From positions 124,732 to 188,731 of the forward strand of contig DIWZ01000040.1 in assembly GCA_002435955.1 (NCBI GenBank): DNA of 64,000 nt, read 5' to 3'. The notes beneath the pieces are model-generated. The model was not told the origin of the DNA. It did no database searches and worked only from the letters and a program-made list of their open reading frames with translations. Below are positions 35,387 through 43,450 of this stretch, piece by piece. Both the position numbers and the translations under genes were made by a program. The DNA comes from Pelobacter sp. UBA6093 (GTDB lineage Bacteria > Desulfobacterota > Desulfuromonadia > Desulfuromonadales > Syntrophotaleaceae). The number at the start of each line of letters is the position of its first letter. The first letter of the stretch is position 1.

Positions 35387-36178
35387 TTACTCTTCGCTTG
35401 CCGACTCAAGGCCTTCGGCAGCGACTTCCACTACCGGGGCTTCTTCCTTGGCATCCGTATCAGCCTTGTCGGTTTCGGCGCGCAGGGCAGCTTCACGAGC
35501 CTGGGCACCGTCCATGCAAGCATCAGCCATTTTTGCGGCAAACAGACGAATAGCCCTGATGGCGTCATCATTGCCGGGAATGATGTAATCGATATCGTCG
35601 GGGTCGCAATTGGTATCGACAACGGCCACCACAGGTATCCCCAATTTACGGGCTTCCTTGACAGCGATGGTTTCTTTCTTGGGATCGATAACGAAAATGG
35701 CTCCGGGAAGTTTGGTCATGCCCTTAATGCCACCGAGGTTCCTTTCGAGCTTTTCTCTTTCACGCTCAAGATTGAGGGCCTCTTTTTTAGTCAACAGGTC
35801 GTAGGTACCATCCTGGGACATGATTTCAATTTTCTTGAGCCGCTCGATGCTTTTCTTGATGGTGGAGAAGTTGGTCAGCATGCCGCCGAGCCAGCGGTTA
35901 TCGATATAATACTGACCTGCCCGGTTGGTTTCCTCGCGGATAGCTTCCTGGGCCTGTTTCTTGGTGCCGACGAACAGCACTTTATCGCCATTCTGAACGG
36001 TTTCACGAATAAACTGGTAGGCCGACTTGAAGTAACGAACGGTCTTCTGCAGATCGATAATGTAGATGCCGTTACGCGCCCCGAAAATATAGGGCTTCAT
36101 TTTGGGATTCCAGCGCTTTGTCTGATGACCGAAATGCACCCCGGCCTCGAGCAGTTGTTTCATACTGATTTGAGCCAT
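35387..36178 (-). CDS. rpsB: 30S ribosomal protein S2
   Basis: S2 binds the 30S body and is needed for S1 to attach. The 263-residue protein has QLLEAGVHFGHQTKRWNPKM, the coiled-coil insertion in the middle and IVDTNCDPDDIDYIIPGND, then a low-complexity acidic tail of about 40 residues. AAGGAG is seven bases before the ATG. The leader upstream can fold into a long-range stem (see 36200-36280). Confidence 0.97.
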   Translation of the reverse strand: MAQISMKQLLEAGVHFGHQTKRWNPKMKPYIFGARNGIYIIDLQKTVRYFKSAYQFIRETVQNGDKVLFVGTKKQAQEAIREETNRAGQYYIDNRWLGGMLTNFSTIKKSIERLKKIEIMSQDGTYDLLTKKEALNLEREREKLERNLGGIKGMTKLPGAIFVIDPKKETIAVKEARKLGIPVVAVVDTNCDPDDIDYIIPGNDDAIRAIRLFAAKMADACMDGAQAREAALRAETDKADTDAKEEAPVVEVAAEGLESASEE

Positions 36179-36199
36179 GAACTTTCTCCTTAAAAAATG

Positions 36200-36280
36200 G
36201 TTGGCCTCCGAGCCCCTCTTCCCTGGTAGAACCCGCCGTTTCGCCGGTCAGGCACCTCCACCGCTAGTCAGGGCTCGTGC
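36200..36280 (-). promoter_or_regulatory. Candidate structured rpsB leader (S2 autoregulation)
   Basis: In the minus-strand leader CGAGCCC (RNA from 36277-36271) is complementary to GGGCTCG (36215-36209), and an inner hairpin CCGGCG-AAA-CGGCGG (one mismatch) lies between. rpsB leaders in other proteobacteria are bound by S2 to repress translation; that this one does the same is inference. Confidence 0.4.
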
Positions 36281-36510
36281 GTATTGTGAACACGTCTATC
36301 TACCACGGAAAAACTGGCATAGCAAGGACAAAATGAGCAAAACCATTTGTCATGTTAAACCATTCCGCCGGCTTAATGCGGGGCCGCATCATAGCTGTCC
36401 GCACTGCCCATCATGAAGCGGTATCGGTTCAGGTCCGCGTTGCGCCCCCCTTTCCGGCGCCAATAAGTGCCGCAAGATCCCTGGACAAGATCAACACCGG
36501 CGGACATTGG

Positions 36511-36540
36511 TTTACAAAACCGTCTCAACTGTATTAATAT
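36511..36540 (+). promoter_or_regulatory. Possible promoter for lptF-lptG
   Basis: TTTACA (36511-36516) is 18 bases from TAATAT (36535-36540). A transcript would begin only a few bases before the lptF ATG at 36549. Confidence 0.45.
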
Positions 36541-36548
36541 CCCCGGCT

Positions 36549-37727
36549 ATGTCAAGCCTTCGCATCCATCGTTACCTGCTGCGTGAAACCCTGGTCCCCA
36601 TGTCTCTCGGACTGGCTGTGTTCACGCTCGTCCTGCTCATGGGACGCATGCTCAAACTCGTCGAACTGGTCATCAACAAGGGGGTGCCCCTGACGGATAT
36701 CCTGCTGTTGTTCGCCTCGCTGCTGCCAACCTTCCTGGTACTGACCCTGCCGCTGGCTTTTCTGCTCGGGGTCATGGCAGGAATGGGCCGCTTGTCTTCG
36801 GACTGCGAGATCCTGGCTCTGAAGGCCGGCGGTCGCAGCCTCTACCAGTTAACCCTGCCGATTCTCACCCTGGGTCTGGTTGTCAGCATGGCCACGGCCG
36901 CCCTTACCACGGTCATCAAACCGGCCGGCGAACGGAACTTTCGCAAACAACTGTTTCAGATAGCCAGCAGCCGAGCCAGCATCGGCATCGAGTCTCAAAT
37001 CTTCAATGATGAATTTGAGGGACTGGTCCTCTATGCCAACGACGTTGAAGAACGCTCGGGACACATGCGAGGTGTGTTCATCTCCGACGAACGCGAGAAT
37101 TCACTGCCGGCCATGATCCTGGCCGACAGGGGTAGTATTCTCTCCAACCAGGACGCCCTGACCATGACCCTGCATCTGGAAAACGGCACCATTCATCGCC
37201 AGGGCGGCGGGTCCCGCAGTGCCTTCCAGGTCATAGAATTCACCCAATACGATCTCAACCTCGATCTTGGCCAGGCATCAGGCGCCGCCAATCAGCCGCG
37301 AAAATCCCATAAAAACATGTCCATGCCCGAGCTTTACCAGGCAATTTATGTCGATTCCGCTTCGGCATCTCCCAAGGACAGGGATTTGCTGGCAGAATTT
37401 CACTGGCGTCTTGCGCTTCCCGCTGCGCCCTTGCTTTTTGCCCTGCTGGGCGTCCCGCTTGGGATCCAGCCCGCGCGATCCGGTCGTGGGAGCGGTTTTG
37501 CCATCGGCCTGCTGGTTTTCCTCGGCTACTATCTTTTGCTGTCGCTGGCCGGTACCCTGATCGTCGAGGGGAACTGGTCCGCGTTGATCATGTGGGTCCC
37601 CAATCTGATCTTCCTGATCGCCGGGGTGGTGGTTTTAAAGGCAGCGGCCCTGGAAAAACCCTTGCCGCTGGTGGATCCCTGTCGCCGGATGACGGATAAA
37701 CTAATTCATCGCCTGAGGAAACACTGA
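36549..37727 (+). CDS. lptF: LPS export permease LptF
   Basis: LptF is one half of the inner-membrane LptB2FG transporter that extracts LPS and feeds it to LptC and LptA. The 392-residue protein has the YjgP/YjgQ layout: three N-terminal membrane helices, a periplasmic beta-jellyroll (about residues 130-260) and three C-terminal helices. The start MSSLRIHRYLLRET fits the family; no ribosome site is evident before it. It is followed two bases later by lptG. The ATPase lptB lies 16 kb away on the other strand. Confidence 0.93.
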   Translation: MSSLRIHRYLLRETLVPMSLGLAVFTLVLLMGRMLKLVELVINKGVPLTDILLLFASLLPTFLVLTLPLAFLLGVMAGMGRLSSDCEILALKAGGRSLYQLTLPILTLGLVVSMATAALTTVIKPAGERNFRKQLFQIASSRASIGIESQIFNDEFEGLVLYANDVEERSGHMRGVFISDERENSLPAMILADRGSILSNQDALTMTLHLENGTIHRQGGGSRSAFQVIEFTQYDLNLDLGQASGAANQPRKSHKNMSMPELYQAIYVDSASASPKDRDLLAEFHWRLALPAAPLLFALLGVPLGIQPARSGRGSGFAIGLLVFLGYYLLLSLAGTLIVEGNWSALIMWVPNLIFLIAGVVVLKAAALEKPLPLVDPCRRMTDKLIHRLRKH

Positions 37728-37729
37728 CC

Positions 37730-38815
37730 ATGCTTCTTTTCAGCCGGTACCTACTGGCAACCTTTTTCCGCCTGCTGGCTCTGTCCCTGGCAGCTTTCGT
37801 CGGACTGTATCTGCTGGTCGATTTTTTCGAACGCATCGACGACTTCTTGGAGTACCGCGCTTCCGCTGCCTTGTGCGTGACTTACTTCCTCAATAAACTC
37901 CCCCTGATCATCACCCAGGTTGCACCCCTGGCGTGCCTGCTGGCGACTTTCATGACTTTGGGCGGATTTACCCGCACGGGCGAACTAACCGCCATGCATG
38001 CCGGAGGGATCAGCCTGGGCAGAGTTGCCGCCCCCCTGCTGCGCATGGGCCTGCTCTTTTCTTTGATCATTCTCGCGGCCAACGAATTCATCGTTCCGAC
38101 CACCACCAAGGAAGCCAGGCATATTCTCACTACTGAAGTAAAGGGTGGCCCGACCGTGCTCTACAAGCAGGATAAAATATGGCTGCGGCACAAACAGACC
38201 ATTCTCAATATTCGCATGGCCAGGCCCGTACAGCAAACCCTGGAAGGAATCACCCTGCTGTCCTTTGATCCCGACTTTCACATCCGTCAACGCATCGAAG
38301 CCGACAGCGCTGTCTTTGATGGCCATCAATGGCACGGCCAAAAGGTCATCACCCGCACCTTCGATCCGTCTAACGGCAACCTGCTGACCGAACAAAATCA
38401 GACTGAACAAACAATATCTCTACCCGTTACCCCCGAGGATTTCAAGGTCCCCGGCAGTAAACGCAATGAGGATTTATCCATCAGCGAATTGAAGCGTCTG
38501 GCAAAAAAACTCCGGCGTGAAGGATACAACTCTACCCGCTTCGAAGTCGACATGCACACCCGCATCGCTGCGCCGTTCGCCTGCCTGGTGATGGTCTTTC
38601 TGGGCATCCCTTTCGCCATTCGCAAAGGTCGCGGAACCAGCCTGGCTTTCGGCATAGCCGTCAGCGTGGCCATCGGCGCCGTCTATTTCATCCTGCATGC
38701 AGCACTGCTGGCCTTCGGCTACGCGGGCACATTCCCACCCCTGGTTGCCGCATGGGGCGCAAATGTGCTTTTCCTCCTGTTCGGTGCCTGGCTGTTCCTT
38801 TACAGCGAAGGCTGA
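37730..38815 (+). CDS. lptG: LPS export permease LptG
   Basis: LptG pairs with LptF. The 361-residue protein starts with LLFSRYLLATFFRL and has helices flanking a periplasmic domain, ending with helices around GAVYFILHAALLAFG. Its ATG is two bases past the lptF stop, so the genes are translationally coupled. The convergent ahcY is separated by a bidirectional hairpin. Confidence 0.93.
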   Translation: MLLFSRYLLATFFRLLALSLAAFVGLYLLVDFFERIDDFLEYRASAALCVTYFLNKLPLIITQVAPLACLLATFMTLGGFTRTGELTAMHAGGISLGRVAAPLLRMGLLFSLIILAANEFIVPTTTKEARHILTTEVKGGPTVLYKQDKIWLRHKQTILNIRMARPVQQTLEGITLLSFDPDFHIRQRIEADSAVFDGHQWHGQKVITRTFDPSNGNLLTEQNQTEQTISLPVTPEDFKVPGSKRNEDLSISELKRLAKKLRREGYNSTRFEVDMHTRIAAPFACLVMVFLGIPFAIRKGRGTSLAFGIAVSVAIGAVYFILHAALLAFGYAGTFPPLVAAWGANVLFLLFGAWLFLYSEG

Positions 38816-38824
38816 TGACGTTGC

Positions 38825-38855
38825 AAAAAAGGCGCCCTACCGGGCGCCTCTGATT
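38825..38855. terminator. Terminator between lptG and ahcY
   Basis: GGCGCCC-TACC-GGGCGCC forms a seven-base-pair stem. On the minus strand six Ts follow, making it strong for ahcY; on the plus strand the tail is T-poor, so it is weaker for lptG. Confidence 0.8.
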
Positions 38856-38877
38856 TCTCCATGGTTTCCAATCGGCA

Positions 38878-40305
38878 TCAATACCGATAGTGGTCCGGCT
38901 TGTAAGGACCGTCCACCGCGACGCCAAGATAAGCAGCCTGCTTTTCGGTAAGGCTGGTAAGCTTGACGCCAAGCTGGGCCAGATGCAACCGGGCGACCTT
39001 TTCATCCAGCTGTTTAGGCAGGACATAAACCTGGTTTTCGTACTGGTCCGTATTTTGCCACAATTCAATCTGCGCCAACACCTGGTTAGTGAAAGAATTG
39101 GACATGACAAAGGACGGATGGCCGGTGGCGCATCCGAGATTGACCAGGCGCCCCTTGGCTAATACGGTGATACGCTTGCCATCGGGCCATTCGATCTGAT
39201 CAACCTGCGGTTTGACCTCGTGAACAGTCAGTTCAGGGTCGTCATACAACCCCTCGACCTGGATTTCCGAATCGAAGTGACCGATATTGCATACGATGGC
39301 TTCGTTTTTCATGCAATCCATATGCGCCCGGGTTATAACATCCACATTGCCGGTGGTCGTCACAAAGATATCCCCCCAGCGACAGGCGTCATCCATATCG
39401 ACAACGGCAAAACCTTCCATCGCCGCCTGCAGGGCGCAGATCGGATCGATTTCCGTGACGGAAACTGTAGCCCCCATGCCTCTGAACGCCTGGGCACAAC
39501 CTTTACCCACATCGCCATAGCCGAGCACCACGCATTTCTTACCGGCGATCATCACATCGGTGGCACGCTTGATGCCATCGATCAGCGATTCACGGCAGCC
39601 GTAGAGGTTGTCGAATTTACTCTTGGTAACCGAATCGTTGACGTTAAAGGCTGGAAACAGCAATTCGCCATTGCGGGCCATGTGGTACAGGCGATGCACA
39701 CCGGTAGTCGTCTCTTCGCTGACCCCTGACAAGCCCGCTGCCATACGCTGCCAATATTCACCGTCTACAAGCAATTGCCGGTTCAGCAACTGATCAACGA
39801 TGCTCAATTCCTTGTTGTCGCCGGAAACTGCGGGCACTTTGCCGGTACGCGCATATTCATGTTCCCGCGCCGCTCCCCGATGGATGAGCAGCGTCGCGTC
39901 ACCACCATCGTCAACGATCAGTTGCGGGCCCTGTTCATGGGCCAGGGCCTTGAAGGTATATTCCCAATACTCCTCCAAAGATTCCCCTTTGTACGCAAAC
40001 ACCGGAATCCCGGTCGCAGCGATAGCCGCAGCCGCATGATCCTGGGTCGAATAGATGTTGCAGCTGGCCCAGCGCAACTCGGCGCCGAGTTCGGCCAGGG
40101 TTTCAATCAAAACCGCTGTCTGAATGGTCATATGCAACGAGCCGGTTATGCGGGCCCCGGCAAGCGGCTTCTTCCCGCGATACTCCTCCCTGATAGCCAT
40201 CAGCCCGGGCATTTCGGCTTCAGCCATGCGAATTTCCCGTCGCCCCCAACCGGCCAGGTTGATGTCTTTGACGATATAGTCTTCAGTTAGAGTTTTACTG
40301 TCCAT
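38878..40305 (-). CDS. ahcY: S-adenosylhomocysteine hydrolase
   Basis: AhcY splits S-adenosylhomocysteine to adenosine and homocysteine, removing the inhibitor made by methyltransferases. The 475-residue protein has HMTIQTAVLIETL, the NAD motif GYGDVGKGCAQAFRG, the CNIGHFDSEI segment and the C-terminal YKPDHYRY that closes the NAD site of the partner subunit. It lies 20 bases after the SahR-like gene, so both are read together. Confidence 0.97.
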   Translation of the reverse strand: MDSKTLTEDYIVKDINLAGWGRREIRMAEAEMPGLMAIREEYRGKKPLAGARITGSLHMTIQTAVLIETLAELGAELRWASCNIYSTQDHAAAAIAATGIPVFAYKGESLEEYWEYTFKALAHEQGPQLIVDDGGDATLLIHRGAAREHEYARTGKVPAVSGDNKELSIVDQLLNRQLLVDGEYWQRMAAGLSGVSEETTTGVHRLYHMARNGELLFPAFNVNDSVTKSKFDNLYGCRESLIDGIKRATDVMIAGKKCVVLGYGDVGKGCAQAFRGMGATVSVTEIDPICALQAAMEGFAVVDMDDACRWGDIFVTTTGNVDVITRAHMDCMKNEAIVCNIGHFDSEIQVEGLYDDPELTVHEVKPQVDQIEWPDGKRITVLAKGRLVNLGCATGHPSFVMSNSFTNQVLAQIELWQNTDQYENQVYVLPKQLDEKVARLHLAQLGVKLTSLTEKQAAYLGVAVDGPYKPDHYRY

Positions 40306-40325
40306 GTTTGTATCTCCATTTGAAT

Positions 40326-41270
40326 TTAAAGAAATGCCCCGTGGGCAGACGCGTTTTTTTTGACTGCGGACAGAAGTACGACACTATGTTCGGCAGGCGA
40401 CCCGGACACGAGTTGAAAGGATCTCAATTCAAATCCGGCCGCGAGTAACCAGCCTTCCAACTCGGTTCGCTCAAAACCCAGCCACATATCGGCCATCCTG
40501 TCCCTGACCCATTCATCTTCGTGGCGATGCAAATCGGCCAAAGTGACACCCCCGCCAGGGCCCAAAACCCTTGCGAGTTCATGGAACACCTGCTGTGGCA
40601 GGGCGGCATGATGCAGAACCATGTTAAGTACCGCCCACTGAACCTCGTTGTTTGAGACTGGCAAATGCCGCATTTCTCCTAACCGTAATTCGATGCCGCT
40701 GAATCCGGCATGCACAACCCTCTGGCGGGCCTGCTCGAGCATGACAGGGGAATGATCCACGCCAATCACCCGCTGCGCCCGGCATCGCAGACCCTCCAGC
40801 AGGTTACCGGTTCCGACCCCGACCTCCAGGACAATCTGCAGGTCGGGCACGGATTCGAGCAGCAATGACTGATAGGCCGCGGTAGGCAGGGAGTCCCGCA
40901 CCAGTTCGTCCCACTGTCGGGCGTGCCGGTCAAAAAAGTCGAGACTTTTGCACCTCCGGTTTTCCAAAACCACTAGCAAGCGGTCGCGATCATGGGACAA
41001 GGAGGGATCCTGATGGAGCTTTGACTCCACCAACGCCCGGATGTCAGTGAAAAAAGAGTTATTTCCTTCCAACCGGTAATAGGCCCAGGTCCCCTCCCGC
41101 TTTACCGACAGAAGCCCGGCCTGTGTCAGAATTTTCAAGTGCCGCGAAACTCTGGATTGACCCATGTCCAGAATGGTCGTCAATTCCTGCACGGTGAATT
41201 CCCCCCGGGCAAGAACCGCCATCAAACGCAATCGTGTAGGGTCGGCCAGAGCCTTGAAGGTAGAGAGCAT
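40326..41270 (-). CDS. ArsR-family regulator fused to a methyltransferase-like domain (SahR-like)
   Basis: The 314-residue protein joins an N-terminal ArsR winged helix (residues 1-90, with LDMGQSRVSRHLKILTQAGL as the recognition region) to a class I methyltransferase-like fold (EVGVGTGNLLEGL near residue 155, then GVDHSPVML). This architecture immediately before ahcY matches SahR, which senses S-adenosylhomocysteine and represses SAM-cycle genes in several proteobacteria. No metal-binding CxC is seen. A palindrome in its promoter region is a possible operator. Direct catalysis by the second domain is possible but less likely. Confidence 0.8.
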   Translation of the reverse strand: MLSTFKALADPTRLRLMAVLARGEFTVQELTTILDMGQSRVSRHLKILTQAGLLSVKREGTWAYYRLEGNNSFFTDIRALVESKLHQDPSLSHDRDRLLVVLENRRCKSLDFFDRHARQWDELVRDSLPTAAYQSLLLESVPDLQIVLEVGVGTGNLLEGLRCRAQRVIGVDHSPVMLEQARQRVVHAGFSGIELRLGEMRHLPVSNNEVQWAVLNMVLHHAALPQQVFHELARVLGPGGGVTLADLHRHEDEWVRDRMADMWLGFERTELEGWLLAAGFELRSFQLVSGSPAEHSVVLLSAVKKNASAHGAFL

Positions 41271-41295
41271 CGATCACCTATCCAGACTAGAATAC

Positions 41296-41311
41296 ATCAA
41301 GCTTTCTTGAT
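41296..41311. promoter_or_regulatory. Candidate operator in front of the SahR-like gene
   Basis: The perfect inverted repeat ATCAAG-CTTT-CTTGAT lies 26-41 bases upstream of the regulator's start. Its position before an ArsR-type gene that leads the ahcY operon suggests autoregulation. Confidence 0.55.
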
Positions 41312-41329
41312 ATAAAGAATCCGCGTTCT

Positions 41330-41371
41330 GATTGCAAGAAAAAAGGCGAACCCGGTTATGGATTCGCCTTT
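41330..41371 (-). terminator. Terminator after the lipoprotein gene
   Basis: AAGGCGAATCC pairs with GGGTTCGCCTT with one mismatch around the loop, followed on the minus strand by TTTTCTT. It isolates the SahR-like operon from upstream transcription. Confidence 0.75.
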
Positions 41372-41391
41372 GTCAACGGATGGACAGGCAG

Positions 41392-42126
41392 CTATTGAAG
41401 AGGCATAACCACCGTATGAACCAGACCGGTTGCGACCTCACTAACCTGTAACCTGAGTTGGGCGGCAGAAGTGGCTTCACCCGGGAAAAACAAAAAACCA
41501 TGAGCTATGCTGCCCGGTTGGATCGCCTGATTAACCAGGGATTTATTCGCCAGGTCGCGACCGATCTGCCGACCGGCGTCGTCATCAGTGGCACCCTGCG
41601 CACCACCGACCACCGCACCGCCGGCACCACCAACCGCGGCACCCTTGAACAAGGAGGAGCCCACATTTTCACCACTCAGAATTCCTATGGCAGCACCCAG
41701 TACAGCACCTCCTGCCGCGCCCAGCATGGCACCCTTACCGCCACCTTTGGCGATGCGCGCATATTCCGAACTTTTTTCGATGCGCATATAGGCTGTCCGG
41801 CTGTCCAGCAGGTTCCACAGATTACCCTCGCTGTCGATCAAAAAGGACTGTTCAGGAACAATGGTTAAAGACTGGGATCCCTGGTTATCGAAAACCACCT
41901 GCACAGGTAGCAAGCCAGCGCTGCGAATATCGAAACCGAAAGCCTCGCTAGCCTCGGTTTTGTCGACGAAAGCCCTTGAAGCCAACTGCGCGCCTGATAC
42001 AACCTGCATGTTGCCGAAGCTTGCCGGAGACCGAAAAGGCACCTCCCTGCTGCGATAGGTGGTACACCCCGCCAGCAGAAGCAACAACGATAGACCACAG
42101 GAAACTACCGAAAATGCGATTTTCAT
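41392..42126 (-). CDS. Glycine-zipper lipoprotein
   Basis: This 244-residue protein begins with a lipoprotein signal peptide whose lipobox is LLAGC (cysteine C21). Residues 30-130 form a beta-rich region of unknown kind; residues about 140-195 are a glycine-zipper segment with repeated GGAVLGAAIG and GGAGGAVVGG patterns, able to insert in a membrane. Its role is not known; similar proteins sit in the outer membrane. The start at 42126 fits the signal peptide; the frame to 42171 has no support. It is single-gene, with a terminator behind it and a repeat fragment in front. Confidence 0.75.
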   Translation of the reverse strand: MKIAFSVVSCGLSLLLLLAGCTTYRSREVPFRSPASFGNMQVVSGAQLASRAFVDKTEASEAFGFDIRSAGLLPVQVVFDNQGSQSLTIVPEQSFLIDSEGNLWNLLDSRTAYMRIEKSSEYARIAKGGGKGAMLGAAGGAVLGAAIGILSGENVGSSLFKGAAVGGAGGAVVGGAQGATDDDAGRQIGRDLANKSLVNQAIQPGSIAHGFLFFPGEATSAAQLRLQVSEVATGLVHTVVMPLQ

Positions 42127-42240
42127 GGTAAGGCACCTTTCCTTTATCTGAATATGAGGATATTTTACCACATCAGCAATCCAACTCCCAGAACAGGAGA
42201 AAACGCAATCAGCATGGTGCTAAAACCATCCACGTTATCC

Positions 42241-42289
42241 AGTTTTCATCCGGAAACGGCCCTTTTTCCCATATGAAAACTACCCCATG
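42241..42289. repeat. Dispersed repeat, copy C (internally deleted)
   Basis: The left end of the element (CATCCGGAAAC and CCCTTTTTCCC) is joined at CCC directly to ATATGAAAACTACC, which in copies A and B lies near the opposite end. About 100 bases are missing, as expected from a deletion between CCC runs; the far inverted end is also lost. Confidence 0.7.
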
Positions 42290-42314
42290 TGCCTGCTGAT
42301 CACCGCGCCACCGA

Positions 42315-43394
42315 TCAGGACCAACTTCCGACAAACAATCGCCATCTGTACCATATCCAGGCAGCTGTGGCGCCCAACCAATATCCTGCCGGCGGCCAGA
42401 TATGCGGCGCAAACCTGTCAAACCACCCCAGGATGACCAGTCTTCCCTGCCCGATCGGTACACCTTTTCGATAATGGCGCGCCGTATCCAGCATCAGTGC
42501 CAATTGCCATGCATTATTCCAGACAAAAGCACCGACTTTGCGCCATAATATTAACCTTTCCTTCCATTGCAGAAGGCGGATCCGGCGGGATACCTCTCCC
42601 AAAAAAGGACCGAGACGAAGTCGGCCGCAAGTGGATTGCTGCCTGTATATCCCTGGCAGAGCGACAAGCCAATCCCCGTATCCCGCGTCTTCGCAGGCAA
42701 GCACGATGGCATTCAGAGCCTGCCGTGAATACAAACCTTCCGTTTCAAAACGCCTTGCCGATGTCCCGAGAACCTCCGGCAACAGCAACCACTGCCCAAA
42801 TTTTTGAATCTTTTCAGCCAGTCGCACATCTTCAAGAAACGGCAGGGATTCATCAAAAGGCCCGACCCTTTCGAAAAAATCACGGGACAACATGAACCCC
42901 TGGTCGCCATGGACGCAATAAGCCCGGTGGATGCGCGTCTTCCAGGCATAATAATAAAAAGACCAGGAGCGAACGGCCGAACGCCGTATGAAATGAAGGG
43001 GGAAATGCCCGGCAATGTTATGATGACCAGCCTGCCGATGCGCAGATTTCAGGCTGGCGATGCCTCTGGCAAGGGCATACCTATTCTCAAAACTAGAATC
43101 TACATGAAGAAAAAGGAGCATATCGGCGCGACTGTGTGCCGCACCCATATTGAGTTGGATGGCTCTGCCGGGAGCGGATACCAGCAACCGGCATGCAAAA
43201 GGCAGGGTTTCCAGAAAATCCTTCAGAAATTCGCGACTGCCATCTTGCGAACCCCCATCGCAAAGGATCAGTTCGAATGCCACCCCTTCCTGGCGTTCCA
43301 AGGTAGCAAATAAAGACAGGAGATTCCGACCTTCGTCAAGGATGGGGACAACAACTGACAATTCAGGCAGCAATGTTGAGGGACAAGTGACCAT
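42315..43394 (-). CDS. Glycosyltransferase family 2 protein
   Basis: The 359-residue protein is a GT-A fold transferase: ELSVVVPILDEGRNL at the N-terminus, CDGGSQDGS near residue 45 and a metal-binding HVDSS at about residue 97, with HGDQGFMLS further on. Two hydrophobic stretches near the C-terminus (about residues 300-350) suggest membrane association. Donor and acceptor are unknown. It is read after metK but a strong terminator lies between. Confidence 0.85.
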   Translation of the reverse strand: MVTCPSTLLPELSVVVPILDEGRNLLSLFATLERQEGVAFELILCDGGSQDGSREFLKDFLETLPFACRLLVSAPGRAIQLNMGAAHSRADMLLFLHVDSSFENRYALARGIASLKSAHRQAGHHNIAGHFPLHFIRRSAVRSWSFYYYAWKTRIHRAYCVHGDQGFMLSRDFFERVGPFDESLPFLEDVRLAEKIQKFGQWLLLPEVLGTSARRFETEGLYSRQALNAIVLACEDAGYGDWLVALPGIYRQQSTCGRLRLGPFLGEVSRRIRLLQWKERLILWRKVGAFVWNNAWQLALMLDTARHYRKGVPIGQGRLVILGWFDRFAPHIWPPAGYWLGATAAWIWYRWRLFVGSWS

Positions 43395-43407
43395 GTCTTT
43401 TCCGGAT

Positions 43408-43441
43408 AAGCAAAAGGCGAACCTTGCGGTTCGCCTTTTGT
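43408..43441 (-). terminator. Terminator after metK
   Basis: AAAAGGCGAACC and GGTTCGCCTTTT form a perfect twelve-base-pair stem with a four-base loop, ending in Ts on both strands. Confidence 0.85.
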
Positions 43442-43450
43442 TTCACCCTG

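Noticed and set aside
34898..36193. A 431-codon plus-strand open frame antisense to tsf and rpsB
   Set aside because: It is the shadow of two clear ribosome-related genes. The frame has no recognisable family and no ribosome site. GC-rich coding sequence commonly leaves long antisense frames.
36177..36416. A 79-codon plus-strand frame opposite the rpsB leader
   Set aside because: It shares its start with the rpsB start region and has no ribosome site or known family.
40306..40325. Possible SAH riboswitch in front of ahcY
   Set aside because: There are only 20 bases between the regulator and ahcY, too few for an aptamer.
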